Shown: positions 56,688-64,000 of the stretch, piece after piece
Numbering within the stretch: position 1 is the first letter of the stretch
Layout: each line of letters begins with the position of its first letter
Assembly: GCF_900129855.1 (NCBI RefSeq)
Contig: NZ_LT670819.1
Coordinates: forward strand, 1,178,001-1,242,000
Direction: 5' to 3'
DNA length: 64,000 bases
Source: Streptomyces sp. 3214.6
GTDB lineage: Bacteria; Actinomycetota; Actinomycetes; Streptomycetales; Streptomycetaceae
Program-made: the position numbers and the translations under genes
The notes under the pieces: generated by a model
What the model saw: only the letters and a program-made list of their open reading frames with translations
The model's database searches: none
What the model was told of the DNA's origin: nothing

Positions 56688-57974
56688 TCATCGGCGGCCG
56701 AAGAACTCGACCTCCAGGATCGCCGTGTGCCGGTTCTTCCCCTCGGCTCCGTAACTGGACCGGACGATGAACCGCACCGTACTGACGTTCTTCCCTTCGA
56801 GGTCCAGCGTCTGCGGCCCCGGCTTGTCCTCCAGCTTGAGCTGCTTCTTGTGCACCGCGCCGCCCGGTTCGCCCAGTTCGACGTCGAGGACGGACGGCCT
56901 GGCCTGCTTGAGGAACTCGTCCTTGTTGACCGAGATCCCGGTCTGGATGATGAGTGTCGTGAGCGTGACGGGCTGTTCGAAGCGTGCCTGAACCTCCTCA
57001 CCCGTGCCCGCGCCGGCCTGTGTCGGCGCCCAGTAGGTGTTGTTGGCCCCGTCGAACGCCAGGTTCGGCCCGTGGTCCTTGAGGTGACTGGACCCCTCCG
57101 CGAACTTCGGATTGACAGGGGTGGGTTTGGCCGTCCGGTCGCGGAGGTTGTCGATGAGGCTGCTCAGGTGGGGCCGGGCGAGGTAGCCGCCGCCGAGCAG
57201 GACGACCAGCGTGATCGGGATCGCGAGGCTCGGCCGTCGCCATGCCCGGCCCGCAGGACGCTGTCCGGCCGCGAGCCGACGAGGCGGGCGGCGGCGGAGC
57301 CGACGCCGCAGTCGCGCCCACCACGAGAGCCGTTCCTCCGCCGCCACAGTCGCGGTGAGCACGGCGCCGCAGCGCAGACACAGGGTGCGGGTACGGGGGT
57401 TGGCCTGTGCGCATGCCGGACAGACCAGATCATGGACCGGGGTCCGGGGGTGGGGGGCGGTCTCGGGGGCGTCCCGCGTGTCCGGCTCCGCGGGCAGGTC
57501 GTCCGGGTCCGCCGACCGCTCACCGGGCCGCCGCACGGTGCCGGACGCCCCGGATTCCGACGTCGGCTGCGCCTGGGGCTGTGTGGCAGCGGGCGTCGAG
57601 GTCTGCGGCCGGGGCAGGGCGGAAGCGGTCCGGGCGGTCGTCGGCTCCGGCGCGGGACCGGCGGTGACCGCTCCCTGGACGGACGGCCCGGCACCGGACG
57701 CGTCCGCTGCCACGGGGCCCTGCGCCACCGACCCCTGCGCCACCGACCCCTGCGCCACGGAACCCTGCGCCACGGAACCCTGCGCCGCCGGGCCGGAGAC
57801 GGCGGGCCCGGCGACCGCGGCACGGGGCGCCGTTGCCGTGCCCTGACCGCCGTCTTCGGAGCCGGCGCCGCTCTGCTCCCAGTCCAGGAAGGCGTTGCAG
57901 GACGCGCAGAACGCCGCGCCCCGCGCGTTGTGGTGGCCGCAGTCCGGGCAGATCAGCCCGCCGGGGCCGCTCAT
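56688..57974 (-). CDS. Zinc-ribbon, single-TM protein with C-terminal putative glycan-binding domain (CIS-associated)
   Basis: A 428-residue protein. Two zinc ribbons have Cys at 9, 12, 23, 26 and 185, 188, 199, 202. Between them lies a disordered Ala/Pro/Thr-rich stretch with an AQGSV tandem repeat (about 64-88). A very basic stretch (about 221-247) precedes one membrane helix (about 249-266). Residues about 285-428 form a beta-rich domain (LAFDGANNTYWAPT, VTLTTLIIQTGIS, VRFIVRSSYG) similar to discoidin-like NADase-type glycan-binding domains. The order predicts a cytoplasmic N-terminus and an outer C-terminus. As the last gene of the CIS operon it may tether the particle to the membrane, like the role proposed for CisA; inferred. 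Confidence 0.82.
   Translation of the reverse strand: MSGPGGLICPDCGHHNARGAAFCASCNAFLDWEQSGAGSEDGGQGTATAPRAAVAGPAVSGPAAQGSVAQGSVAQGSVAQGSVAQGPVAADASGAGPSVQGAVTAGPAPEPTTARTASALPRPQTSTPAATQPQAQPTSESGASGTVRRPGERSADPDDLPAEPDTRDAPETAPHPRTPVHDLVCPACAQANPRTRTLCLRCGAVLTATVAAEERLSWWARLRRRLRRRPPRRLAAGQRPAGRAWRRPSLAIPITLVVLLGGGYLARPHLSSLIDNLRDRTAKPTPVNPKFAEGSSHLKDHGPNLAFDGANNTYWAPTQAGAGTGEEVQARFEQPVTLTTLIIQTGISVNKDEFLKQARPSVLDVELGEPGGAVHKKQLKLEDKPGPQTLDLEGKNVSTVRFIVRSSYGAEGKNRHTAILEVEFFGRR
57721..57795 (-). repeat. Coding 15-bp tandem repeat (AQGSV)
   Basis: TGCGCCACCGACCCC-like units occur four times at 57721-57780 with a partial fifth. They encode repeated AQGSV on the minus strand in the disordered region of the Zn-ribbon protein. 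The units differ at only one or two bases (CCGACCCC against CGGAACCC), indicating recent expansion. Copy number may vary between strains. Confidence 0.8.
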
Positions 57975-58528
57975 GACGCGTCCGCGAGGGGCAGCAGTTC
58001 GGTGTCGTATCCGACGTGCGCCGGCACCTCACCGGCCACCAGCCGCCGTAGCCGCTCCGCGCCTGCCGCGTCCGGGTCGGCCACCCGCACCCGTACGCTC
58101 ACCCGGGGCGGCGCACCGGCCGGTCCGGGCAGGGGGCTGTGCGCCGTCTCGGACCACGACGTTCCACCGGTCTCCTCGATCTCCGCCTCCGTGCCGAACT
58201 CCAGCCGTACGGCTTCGTCGAGTCCGCCTCTCGTGCCTCGTCTGCGGTGCCGTTCCACCGCCCCGAGGACCGCGGCCCGGCGTTGTCCGGCCGGCCGGTC
58301 GGCGGCGGGGCCCACGGCCACCCATTCGCCCAGCCACGCCAGGAAGTCCTCCGGGGCGGTTCGCGGGTCGAGATGGGCGGGGAGGTTGTCGATGGTGAGC
58401 AGCACCGGCGCCAGTACGTCGTCCAGCGCCGCGAGGAACCGCTGGATGAAGTCCTCTCCCAGGTAGACGGCCGGGAGTTGGTAGATGAGTGGATGAGGCG
58501 TGGGCAGTCCCGCGACCGCTGCGCGCAT
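57971..58528 (-). CDS. Phage tail protein I (gpI)-like baseplate protein of the CIS
   Basis: A 185-residue protein. LIYQLPAVYLGEDFIQRFLAALDDVLAPVLLTIDNLPAHLDPRTAPEDFLAWLGEWV and RHRRRGTRGGLDEAVRLEFG are typical of the P2 gpI-like tail proteins found next to baseplate J in contractile systems. It should join the baseplate wedge, as Cis12-like or accessory part. The start lies directly behind the baseplate J stop, and its stop overlaps the start of the Zn-ribbon gene (ATGA). Confidence 0.87.
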   Translation of the reverse strand: MRAAVAGLPTPHPLIYQLPAVYLGEDFIQRFLAALDDVLAPVLLTIDNLPAHLDPRTAPEDFLAWLGEWVAVGPAADRPAGQRRAAVLGAVERHRRRGTRGGLDEAVRLEFGTEAEIEETGGTSWSETAHSPLPGPAGAPPRVSVRVRVADPDAAGAERLRRLVAGEVPAHVGYDTELLPLADAS

Positions 58529-60475
58529 TCAGGCCTCCCGCATTCGGAGTTGGTGCTCGTAGGAAAAGACGAGGGCGTGCGGGTCGAGCACGATCCTGGT
58601 GACCGGCTCGGCGCGCTGCCCGGTCACCGGGTCGGCCGGGAAGAGCCTGACGTCCTCGACGAGGTCGACGCCCGGCACCCGTTGCAGGACGGCGTACACC
58701 TCTCCGGCGTGGATCGGCCGCCCGAACGGCCAGCCCTGCCCGCTCGGTCCTCCGGTGATCGGGTTGAAGTACCCGTACAAGGCGGCCAGCGCCGCGGTGC
58801 GGACCGGGTCGGCGGCCGCACCGGGGGCCGCCAGGACGGACGCCACGACGGTGACGCCCTGGTAGTAGGGCGGCTCGACCACCAGCCGGGTGCCGATGGG
58901 ACGGCGCTGGTCCAGATAGTCGGCGAGGGCCCGCAGCGTCTCCCGGGGCGGCACCAGGTCGTCGAAGTGCAGCCGTCCCTGGTCGTCGCTGCGCACGGCC
59001 GGCACCAGAAGCAGCCGCACACCGCCCTCCTCGCCCTCCCCCGCGGGTACGCAGGCGACCCGCGCCGCGTCCGGGGCGACCTCCCGCGCCAGCACCTCGT
59101 AGTCGCGTGGGACGACCGCCCGGTACAGGGTGCTCAACGTCATGGGGCCGCGGACCTTGGCGCTCTCCACGCTCTCCCCGTCGACGCCGCCGACGGCGGC
59201 CCGCCGGTTCTCGGCGCGGGCGACGAACGGCAGCGAGGTGCGCAGCATCCGCAGCGTCCCCGCCGCGACGTTGCCGGGGCTGCCGCCGCCGGTCCGGTAG
59301 GCGCGGATCCGCACGGGGGCTCCCTTGGCCGGCACGGCGCCGTAGTAGCGGATCGTGCCGTCCGGCTCGCGAACCGCCGGACCGAAGTCGATCCGGCCGG
59401 AGTTCGGATCCAGCGTCAGATGCCGGTCGCCGGGTCCCGAGTGGGCGAAGTCGTCGACGCGGTGCCACAGCGACCAGTCCGAGCCGTCCGCCACCTCCAC
59501 GACGAACGGCTCGTCGCCCGGCACGACGGGGGGCCGGGCGACGTGGAAGGACTGGCCGGGCACGCCCTCGGACAGCCCCAGGACCTCGTCCGTCACCGTT
59601 TCGGCGTGCACGGCCTCGACCGTCGCGCCGATGGTGAAGGCCTCGGCCTCGCGGATGGTCGGCGACTGCAGATAGGTGGGCTGGTCCGGCTCGGCGGAGA
59701 CCAGTCGGCAGCGCACCCACCCCGCGGTCTGGCGCGCGATCGTGGACTCCGCGTGAGCGCCCGGCAGGTGCAGCACCACCTGGCCGGGGCGGTTGAAGCC
59801 GCCGGTCGTGTCCTCCTCGACGTCGCAGCGCGCCCACGCCTTGCCGTCCCACGCCTCCCAGCGCAGCGGCGGGCGGCGCGGGTCGACGCCGACGCCGTCC
59901 ACCCGGCAGTCCAGACGCAGCACGACGACCCCGGCCCGGACGGGGTTGGTCAGGCCGACGTACAGGGCGTCGCCGGGGGCGGGCTCGGAGTCGAAGCAGG
60001 GCACGTCGCGGCCGAGGGCGAGTTCCTGCGTACGGTCGGTGGCTCCGCCTCCGGCGGGGCAGGTCGCCAGCCGGGCCAGTCCGCACGGCACGATCGGCAG
60101 GTCGCGGACGGTGGTGAACACCACCGCCTCCTCGGTCTCGGTGCGCACGGTGGCGACCTCGGTGCCGGCCTTGACCCGGACGTTCTCGGGCTGCGGCGCG
60201 GAGAGCCAGAACGTGACGTCCGTGCGGGCGGCGGTGGGCGGGTGCAGTCGGACGCCGATCAGGTCGAGGAAGGCCAGGTAGTTCTTCTCCGGCACGCGGT
60301 TGACGCGGTAGAGGAGCTGGTCGACCATCGTGGCGAACGCCTCGATCAGGGTCACACCCGGATCGGAGACGTTGTGGTCGCTCCACTCGGGGCAGCGCTG
60401 CTGGACGAATCTCTTGGCCTCGTCGACGAGTCCCTGGAACTTCCGGTCGTCGAGATGGGGGGAGGGCAGCGTCAC
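58529..60475 (-). CDS. Baseplate J/gp47-family protein (Cis11-like)
   Basis: A 648-residue baseplate wedge protein. The N-terminus has VTLIEAFATMVDQLLYRVNRVPEKNYLAFLDLIGVRLHPP, a typical start of large baseplate J proteins. RVACVPAGEGEEGGVRLLLVPAV and LADYLDQRRPIGTRLVVEPPYYQGVTVVASVLA follow, and the end is GEVYAVLQRVPGVDLVEDVRLF. It corresponds to Afp11/Cis11, which forms the wedge that triggers sheath contraction. The GTG start overlaps the gp25 stop by 4 nt. Confidence 0.92.
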   Translation of the reverse strand: MTLPSPHLDDRKFQGLVDEAKRFVQQRCPEWSDHNVSDPGVTLIEAFATMVDQLLYRVNRVPEKNYLAFLDLIGVRLHPPTAARTDVTFWLSAPQPENVRVKAGTEVATVRTETEEAVVFTTVRDLPIVPCGLARLATCPAGGGATDRTQELALGRDVPCFDSEPAPGDALYVGLTNPVRAGVVVLRLDCRVDGVGVDPRRPPLRWEAWDGKAWARCDVEEDTTGGFNRPGQVVLHLPGAHAESTIARQTAGWVRCRLVSAEPDQPTYLQSPTIREAEAFTIGATVEAVHAETVTDEVLGLSEGVPGQSFHVARPPVVPGDEPFVVEVADGSDWSLWHRVDDFAHSGPGDRHLTLDPNSGRIDFGPAVREPDGTIRYYGAVPAKGAPVRIRAYRTGGGSPGNVAAGTLRMLRTSLPFVARAENRRAAVGGVDGESVESAKVRGPMTLSTLYRAVVPRDYEVLAREVAPDAARVACVPAGEGEEGGVRLLLVPAVRSDDQGRLHFDDLVPPRETLRALADYLDQRRPIGTRLVVEPPYYQGVTVVASVLAAPGAAADPVRTAALAALYGYFNPITGGPSGQGWPFGRPIHAGEVYAVLQRVPGVDLVEDVRLFPADPVTGQRAEPVTRIVLDPHALVFSYEHQLRMREA

Positions 60476-60885
60476 GGACCCGTTCCTTCCTCGTGCGCGG
60501 GGATCACATAGAACGGGAACACGAGGTTGCGGGGGTCGTTCGTGCCCCGCACGGTGTAGCTGATGTCGATGTACAGCACGCCGTCCTCCACCGCGTCGAA
60601 ACGGACGTCGATGCCCACGACCTCGATCCGCGGCTCCCAGCGGTCCAGGGCGAGCCGGATCTCGTAGGCGACCTGGCCGGCGGTGCTCGCGTCGGCGGGG
60701 GCGAACACGTAGTCGTGGATGGCGCAGCCGAACTCCGGCCGCATGGGTCGCTCCCCCGGCGAGGTGGCGAGCACGAGCCGGATCGATTCCTCGATCTCCC
60801 GCTCGCCGCGCACCAGGGCGATGCTGCCGGTGGCGTCGGTGCGCGGCGGGAACGCCCAGCCCGCGCCGACGAACTGCTGTCCCAT
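60472..60885 (-). CDS. GPW/gp25-family baseplate protein (Cis9-like)
   Basis: A 137-residue gp25-like protein. LVRGEREIEESIRLVLATSPGERPMRPEFGCAIHDYVFAPAD contains the EExI and PGER motifs of the family, which start sheath polymerisation at the baseplate. It lies between the PAAR gene (7 nt upstream) and baseplate J. The size and motifs match Afp9/Cis9 in known systems. Confidence 0.95.
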   Translation of the reverse strand: MGQQFVGAGWAFPPRTDATGSIALVRGEREIEESIRLVLATSPGERPMRPEFGCAIHDYVFAPADASTAGQVAYEIRLALDRWEPRIEVVGIDVRFDAVEDGVLYIDISYTVRGTNDPRNLVFPFYVIPAHEEGTGP

Positions 60886-60892
60886 CAGCCGG

Positions 60893-61174
60893 TCACCCGC
60901 CGATCAGGACGGTCGGGCAGCCCGCAATGATCGGGGCACCGCAGGCGGCGGTGTCACCCATGCGGGCGGCGGGCCTGCCGTTGATCAGGACGGTGGGGCA
61001 GCCCGGCGGAATGATCACGGACGGCGGGTGCACTGCGGGCGGCGGGAAGGCGCACGTGTGGGTGGTGCCGACGGTGGCGGCGGGCATGCCGCCGATGAGG
61101 ACGGTGGGCGCGCCAGGCGGGCCGACCGTCCCGGGGTGGCCGGTGGGATCGCCGACGCGAGCGGCGGGTGGCAT
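60893..61174 (-). CDS. PAAR-domain spike-tip protein (Cis10-like)
   Basis: A 93-residue PAAR protein. MPPAARVGDPTGHPG opens it, and GGMPAATVGTTHTCAFPPP, INGRPAARMGDTAACG and APIIAGCPTVLIGG show the repeated P-A-A-R loops with metal-binding His and Cys. It would cap the VgrG-like trimer as a sharp tip. The ribosome site AAGGAG lies 8 nt before the ATG. No C-terminal toxin extension is present. Confidence 0.95.
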   Translation of the reverse strand: MPPAARVGDPTGHPGTVGPPGAPTVLIGGMPAATVGTTHTCAFPPPAVHPPSVIIPPGCPTVLINGRPAARMGDTAACGAPIIAGCPTVLIGG

Positions 61175-61241
61175 TCAGGAGGCTCCTTTTCGTCGGCTTG
61201 TCGCTTGTCGTCGTCTCTTGGCGGCGCCATGTGACGGCTCG

Positions 61242-63113
61242 TCAGTTGATCCGGACCAGGCCCGCGTTGATCGTGCAGGTCGCCCCGCCCTTGATCTCCG
61301 TGCGCGCGGTGCCGTTGACCGCGACCTGGCTGCCCTTCACCTCCACTCCCCCGCTCGTCGTGAGCCCGACCTGGCCGTTGCCGCCGTCCACCTGGACGCC
61401 TGTCTGCGCGGTGACCTTCACCGACTTGCCGGTCAGTTCGAGGGTGCCGCTGCCCGCGTCCATCAGCGCGCCGTTGCCCGCCTTGACGGTGACCTTCTCC
61501 TTGGCGTCGATCTCCACCGTGCCGTCACTGTGCACGATGATCTTGGTGCCCTTGCGGTCGAGGTCGAGGGTGAGCTTGCCGTCGCCGGTGACCATCCGTA
61601 CGCCCTGCGGCCCGGAGGCGGTGTCGAGCAGTTCGAGCTGGTTGCCGCTGCGGGAGGAGAACGTCCGCCGGTTGACGGCGCCGCTGGTCCCGTCGATCAG
61701 GTCGCCGCTCGCCGTGGACGGTTTGTCCTGCCCGTTGAAGAGGCAGCCGAGTACATACGGCCGGTCGAGCCGGCCCTGCTCGAACCCGACCAGGACCTCG
61801 TCACCCACCTCCGGGACGAACGCGGAGGTTCCCTTGCCGCCCTTGCCCCCTCCTCCGGAGGTCTGCGCGCACCGGGCCCAGTCGCTGACGTACTCGTCGG
61901 ACAGCCAGGGGAACTTGACCTTGACGCGGCTGAGTTTGTCCGGGTCCTTGGTGTCGGAGACGAGACCGATGACGACTCCGTCCACCTCGGGGAGCCGGCC
62001 CGCCCGGCCCGCGGCGGCGCCGGCCAGCGCCGACAGGGAGCGCTCCTGCTGGCCCGAGACGGTCACCCAGGTCTCGTAGCCGCGCTGTGCGTCGAAGACG
62101 TGCCGGGAGGCGGTGACGGTGTACCGGCCGTCGAACGGGGATCCGACCCCGGACAGTGCGACGGCGCCGCCGGCCCGGACCTCGGGATTGCCCTGGATGA
62201 CCGCCTCCATCTCGGCGAACGACCCGGCGATCCGCTGCGCCAGCGCCTTCGCGACCTGCTCGACGCGGGCCTGCGCGCCGTAGGAGTTGTCGGTGACGAG
62301 GTAGTCGGCCTTCCCGAAGGGGCGCGCCGCGTCCGCCGGGCTGATGCCCAGTTGGACCGTGTCCGCGCTGCCGGCCTGCGCCGTGCCGACCAGCGCCTGC
62401 TTCGTCTTGGTGTCCCAGCCGCGCACCTGGACCTGGGAGACCTGCTCGGCGGCGGTCACCCCGGCGCGGCAGCGCACCAGGTTCTTCCCGAGTTCCAGCA
62501 CCAGCGGGTCACGGTCGGCGCGGGCCGAGGAGCCGGGCGCGCCGGATGCCGCGGTGGGCCCGGTGACGTGCAGGGCGCCGTCGATCACATAGACCTGTGC
62601 ACCGGCGTCCTCGGCCAGGTCGCGGAGGAACTCCCAGTCGGAGACGTTCGCCTGGGCGACGTGTTCGAGGACCGGCCCCGAGACGTCGATGGTCCCCGTC
62701 CGGAGCCCGGCGCGCTGGGCGACGCGGCGGCAGATGTCCGCGACGGTCATGTTCTGGTAGGCGGCGACCCGACGGCCCCGGAAGAGCCGGTGCGCCTTGT
62801 CCATGCCGCGGACCACGGTGAACGTCCCGGTCTCGTCGAAGTCCAGCTCCAGTGCGGTCACCTCGCCCTTGAGCAGTGGCTTCGGCGAGCCGCCCGCACC
62901 GGAGGAGACCAGCAGCCGCGCCTCGGAACCGATCTTGATGCCGGCCTTGTCGAGCAGCACCCGGCTGGGGTCGCGAAACCGCAGGACGAACGTGTCGGGC
63001 AGGGTTCGGCTGTCGTCGACGTAGCCCTCCACCAAGGTGTTGGCGAGGTCGGCGGGCAGCCTGGTCCCGCCGATCTCCATGACGAGGATCTTGGCGACGG
63101 TGTCGTTGGCCAT
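61242..63113 (-). CDS. VgrG-like spike protein (Cis8-like)
   Basis: A 623-residue gpD/VgrG-type hub-and-spike protein. The first part, to about 370, is gp27-like (DTFVLRFRDPSRVLLDKAGIKIGSEARL, YQNMTVADICRRVAQRAGL, WEFLRDLAEDAGAQVYV). Residues about 380-460 form a gp5-type OB fold (VKVKFPWLSDEYVSDWARCAQTS, FVPEVGDEVLVGFEQGRLDRPYVLGCLFNG). A repetitive beta-helix (about 490-623, VEIDAKEKVTVKAG, VKVTAQTGVQVDGG) forms the spike. No toxin domain follows. The ATG shares one base with the stop of the LysM gene (TGATG). Confidence 0.94.
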   Translation of the reverse strand: MANDTVAKILVMEIGGTRLPADLANTLVEGYVDDSRTLPDTFVLRFRDPSRVLLDKAGIKIGSEARLLVSSGAGGSPKPLLKGEVTALELDFDETGTFTVVRGMDKAHRLFRGRRVAAYQNMTVADICRRVAQRAGLRTGTIDVSGPVLEHVAQANVSDWEFLRDLAEDAGAQVYVIDGALHVTGPTAASGAPGSSARADRDPLVLELGKNLVRCRAGVTAAEQVSQVQVRGWDTKTKQALVGTAQAGSADTVQLGISPADAARPFGKADYLVTDNSYGAQARVEQVAKALAQRIAGSFAEMEAVIQGNPEVRAGGAVALSGVGSPFDGRYTVTASRHVFDAQRGYETWVTVSGQQERSLSALAGAAAGRAGRLPEVDGVVIGLVSDTKDPDKLSRVKVKFPWLSDEYVSDWARCAQTSGGGGKGGKGTSAFVPEVGDEVLVGFEQGRLDRPYVLGCLFNGQDKPSTASGDLIDGTSGAVNRRTFSSRSGNQLELLDTASGPQGVRMVTGDGKLTLDLDRKGTKIIVHSDGTVEIDAKEKVTVKAGNGALMDAGSGTLELTGKSVKVTAQTGVQVDGGNGQVGLTTSGGVEVKGSQVAVNGTARTEIKGGATCTINAGLVRIN

Positions 63114-63940
63114 CAGACGTCCTTCCGGCCGCCGGTCGCCGCGGACCCGTACGCGGCGGGCTCCGCCGCGCCGCCCGGCAGCGTGTCCAGTTCGTCGGCC
63201 GACGGGAGCAGCAGTTCCCGCCCCTCCGTCAGCCGCATCGGATCGTCGATGCCATTGGCCTCGGCGATGGCCCGCCAGGCCGCCGCGTCGCCGTACTCGG
63301 CCCAGGCGAGGCCCTGCAGGGTGTCGCCGGCGCGGATGCGGTGGACACGGCGGGCGGTGAGCGCCCCCGACGTCGGGTTCTGGCCGGCCGTCTCTCCGCT
63401 GATCTCCTCCATCGTCACCTGGCACACCGCGCGGATCGGCGTCCCGGACGTGGTGAACAGCGTGTACTTGACCTGGACCTGGCTGACGTAGCCGGGGAAG
63501 CCGGTGATGCCGCCCCAGTGGAAGACCACCCAGGGCGGCGACGACCGCTGCGCCTGCCGGGTCTCGTTGGTCGGCACGCAGCAGGCGAACAGACTCTCCA
63601 CCGCTTTGACGACACTGGTGTCCTGGGTGTCGCTCGCGTCGAAGAACATCTCCACGGTGAGCTTGCTGGGCTGCGGCCCCTGGTACTCCGGAGGGCCCGC
63701 GCTCTTCGCGCCCTTGGCGGGGGTGCGTTTCCAGGACGCGGACTTGCCCAGGCTGAGCTCCTTCGGATTGAACTGGAAGTCGATCCGGCCGCAGGGTCCA
63801 CCGGGGGTGAGGCTGCCGCCCGAGGGCGGGGTGCGCAGTTCGAGGTAGGCGTGCTCCAGCTTGGGCCGCGCGTCACCGCCCGCGGCCGACGCCGACCTCG
63901 CGCCGCCGCCTGCCGCGCTGAACGCCACGGGCCCGCTCAT
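63113..63940 (-). CDS. CIS tube-to-spike adaptor with LysM domain (Cis7-like)
   Basis: A 275-residue protein. IDFQFNPKELSLGKSASWKRTPAKGAKSAGPPEYQGPQPSKLTVEMFFD is the N-terminal core of CIS tube initiators such as Afp7. A C-terminal LysM domain (about 205-250, HRIRAGDTLQGLAWAEYGDAAAWRAIAEANGI) follows, here acting structurally rather than on peptidoglycan. The ATG overlaps the stop of the upstream tube gene (ATGA). It would connect the inner tube to the spike. Confidence 0.93.
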   Translation of the reverse strand: MSGPVAFSAAGGGARSASAAGGDARPKLEHAYLELRTPPSGGSLTPGGPCGRIDFQFNPKELSLGKSASWKRTPAKGAKSAGPPEYQGPQPSKLTVEMFFDASDTQDTSVVKAVESLFACCVPTNETRQAQRSSPPWVVFHWGGITGFPGYVSQVQVKYTLFTTSGTPIRAVCQVTMEEISGETAGQNPTSGALTARRVHRIRAGDTLQGLAWAEYGDAAAWRAIAEANGIDDPMRLTEGRELLLPSADELDTLPGGAAEPAAYGSAATGGRKDV

Positions 63941-64000
63941 GCTCCGGGCTCCATCATGTAACCGTGGTGCGCGATCTCGATGGTCTCCGTGGCGACCTTG
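63937..64000 (-). CDS. CIS inner-tube protein, C-terminal end only (5' end off window)
   Basis: The minus strand from 64000 reads KVATETIEIAHHGYMMEPGA before a TGA at 63937-63939. The ETIEIAHHG stretch matches the end of phage-like tail-tube proteins (Afp1/Afp5, T4 gp19 fold). Only 20 codons are visible; the rest lies beyond the right edge. The stop overlaps the LysM gene start, so the operon continues to the right, where sheath genes are expected. Confidence 0.75.
   Translation of the reverse strand, partial: KVATETIEIAHHGYMMEPGA

Noticed and set aside
54178..56691. 837-codon minus-strand frame opposite the SARP regulator
   Set aside because: Antisense to well-defined STAND and SARP domains; composition is dominated by Gly, Arg and Pro, and no ribosome site was seen.
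58139..60511. 790-codon plus-strand frame opposite the baseplate J gene
   Set aside because: The minus strand encodes baseplate J and gpI with recognisable motifs; the plus frame has no similarity to known folds.
56688..64000. Prophage tail region
   Set aside because: No integrase, capsid, portal or lysis genes; the LysM/VgrG/PAAR/gp25/J order matches contractile injection systems, although the right part is outside the window.

Overview
The window is high-GC actinobacterial DNA, most likely from a Streptomyces or close relative. The evidence is strong third-position G/C bias, many GTG starts, tightly overlapping operons, F420/flavin LLM oxidoreductases, an AfsR/SARP-type regulator, and the start of a Streptomyces-type cytoplasmic contractile injection system (CIS). 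No tRNA, rRNA, CRISPR array, insertion sequence or prophage integrase was recognised.

Positions 1-53081 form one large catabolic island for CoA-dependent breakdown of a carboxylic acid whose identity the sequence does not reveal. Counted from the reading frames it holds nine acyl-CoA dehydrogenases, six crotonase-fold enoyl-CoA hydratases/isomerases, three MaoC hot-dog proteins, six SDR dehydrogenases, four thiolase-fold proteins plus one KAS-III/HMG-CoA-synthase-like protein, and three DUF35 Zn-ribbon/OB modules (one fused). It also holds three CoA ligases plus one ligase-like fragment, two CaiB/BaiF CoA-transferases, two thioesterases, two metal-dependent amidohydrolases, two LLM oxidoreductases and an aldehyde dehydrogenase. 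The genes lie in short divergent operons: 5342 to 1 (-), 5463-6689 (+), 8144-6736 (-), 8325-9128 and 9242-10423 (+), 15245-10459 (-), 15391-16587 (+), 20267-16647 (-), 20376-21741 (+), 24114-23248 (-), 24251-27199 (+), 32682-27268 (-), 33921-32779 (-), 34023-39393 (+), 46761-39819 (-), 46911-51936 (+) and 53081-51930 (-). A plausible flow is activation by a CoA ligase or CoA-transferase, dehydrogenation by (partly heteromeric) acyl-CoA dehydrogenases, hydration, SDR oxidation, then thiolytic or retro-aldol cleavage. The thiolase-DUF35 pairs recall steroid side-chain degradation, but no P450, ketosteroid dehydrogenase or ring-cleavage dioxygenase is visible, so the substrate remains open (terpenoid or alicyclic acids are possible).

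The island appears to be a regulon. Two GntR/FCD regulators (8325-9128 and 27268-28017) share nearly the same DNA-binding region. Short AT-rich elements recur in the intergenic regions, including two long near-identical pairs (5382-5416 with 32719-32753; 9183-9216 with 20328-20361) and a TATAGnTAnATGAAT family around 8186-8312 and 15283-15304. A GNAT/acyl-CoA-synthetase-like fusion (48013-50433) resembles the Pat-type acetyltransferases that switch off acyl-CoA synthetases.

From 53082 to 53808 there is a 0.7 kb boundary with the remnant of an S8 protease. A STAND-ATPase/SARP regulator follows (53809-56580). From 56688 to the right edge lies the 3' part of a contractile injection system operon, read leftwards: tube protein C-terminus, LysM adaptor (Cis7-like), VgrG-like spike (Cis8), PAAR tip (Cis10), gp25 (Cis9), baseplate J (Cis11), gpI-like tail protein, and a Zn-ribbon membrane protein with a C-terminal putative glycan-binding domain. 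Several proteins carry substituted active sites (GH1-like without its glutamates, thiolase-fold without cysteine, beta-lactamase-fold with SxxR); these are listed as findings.
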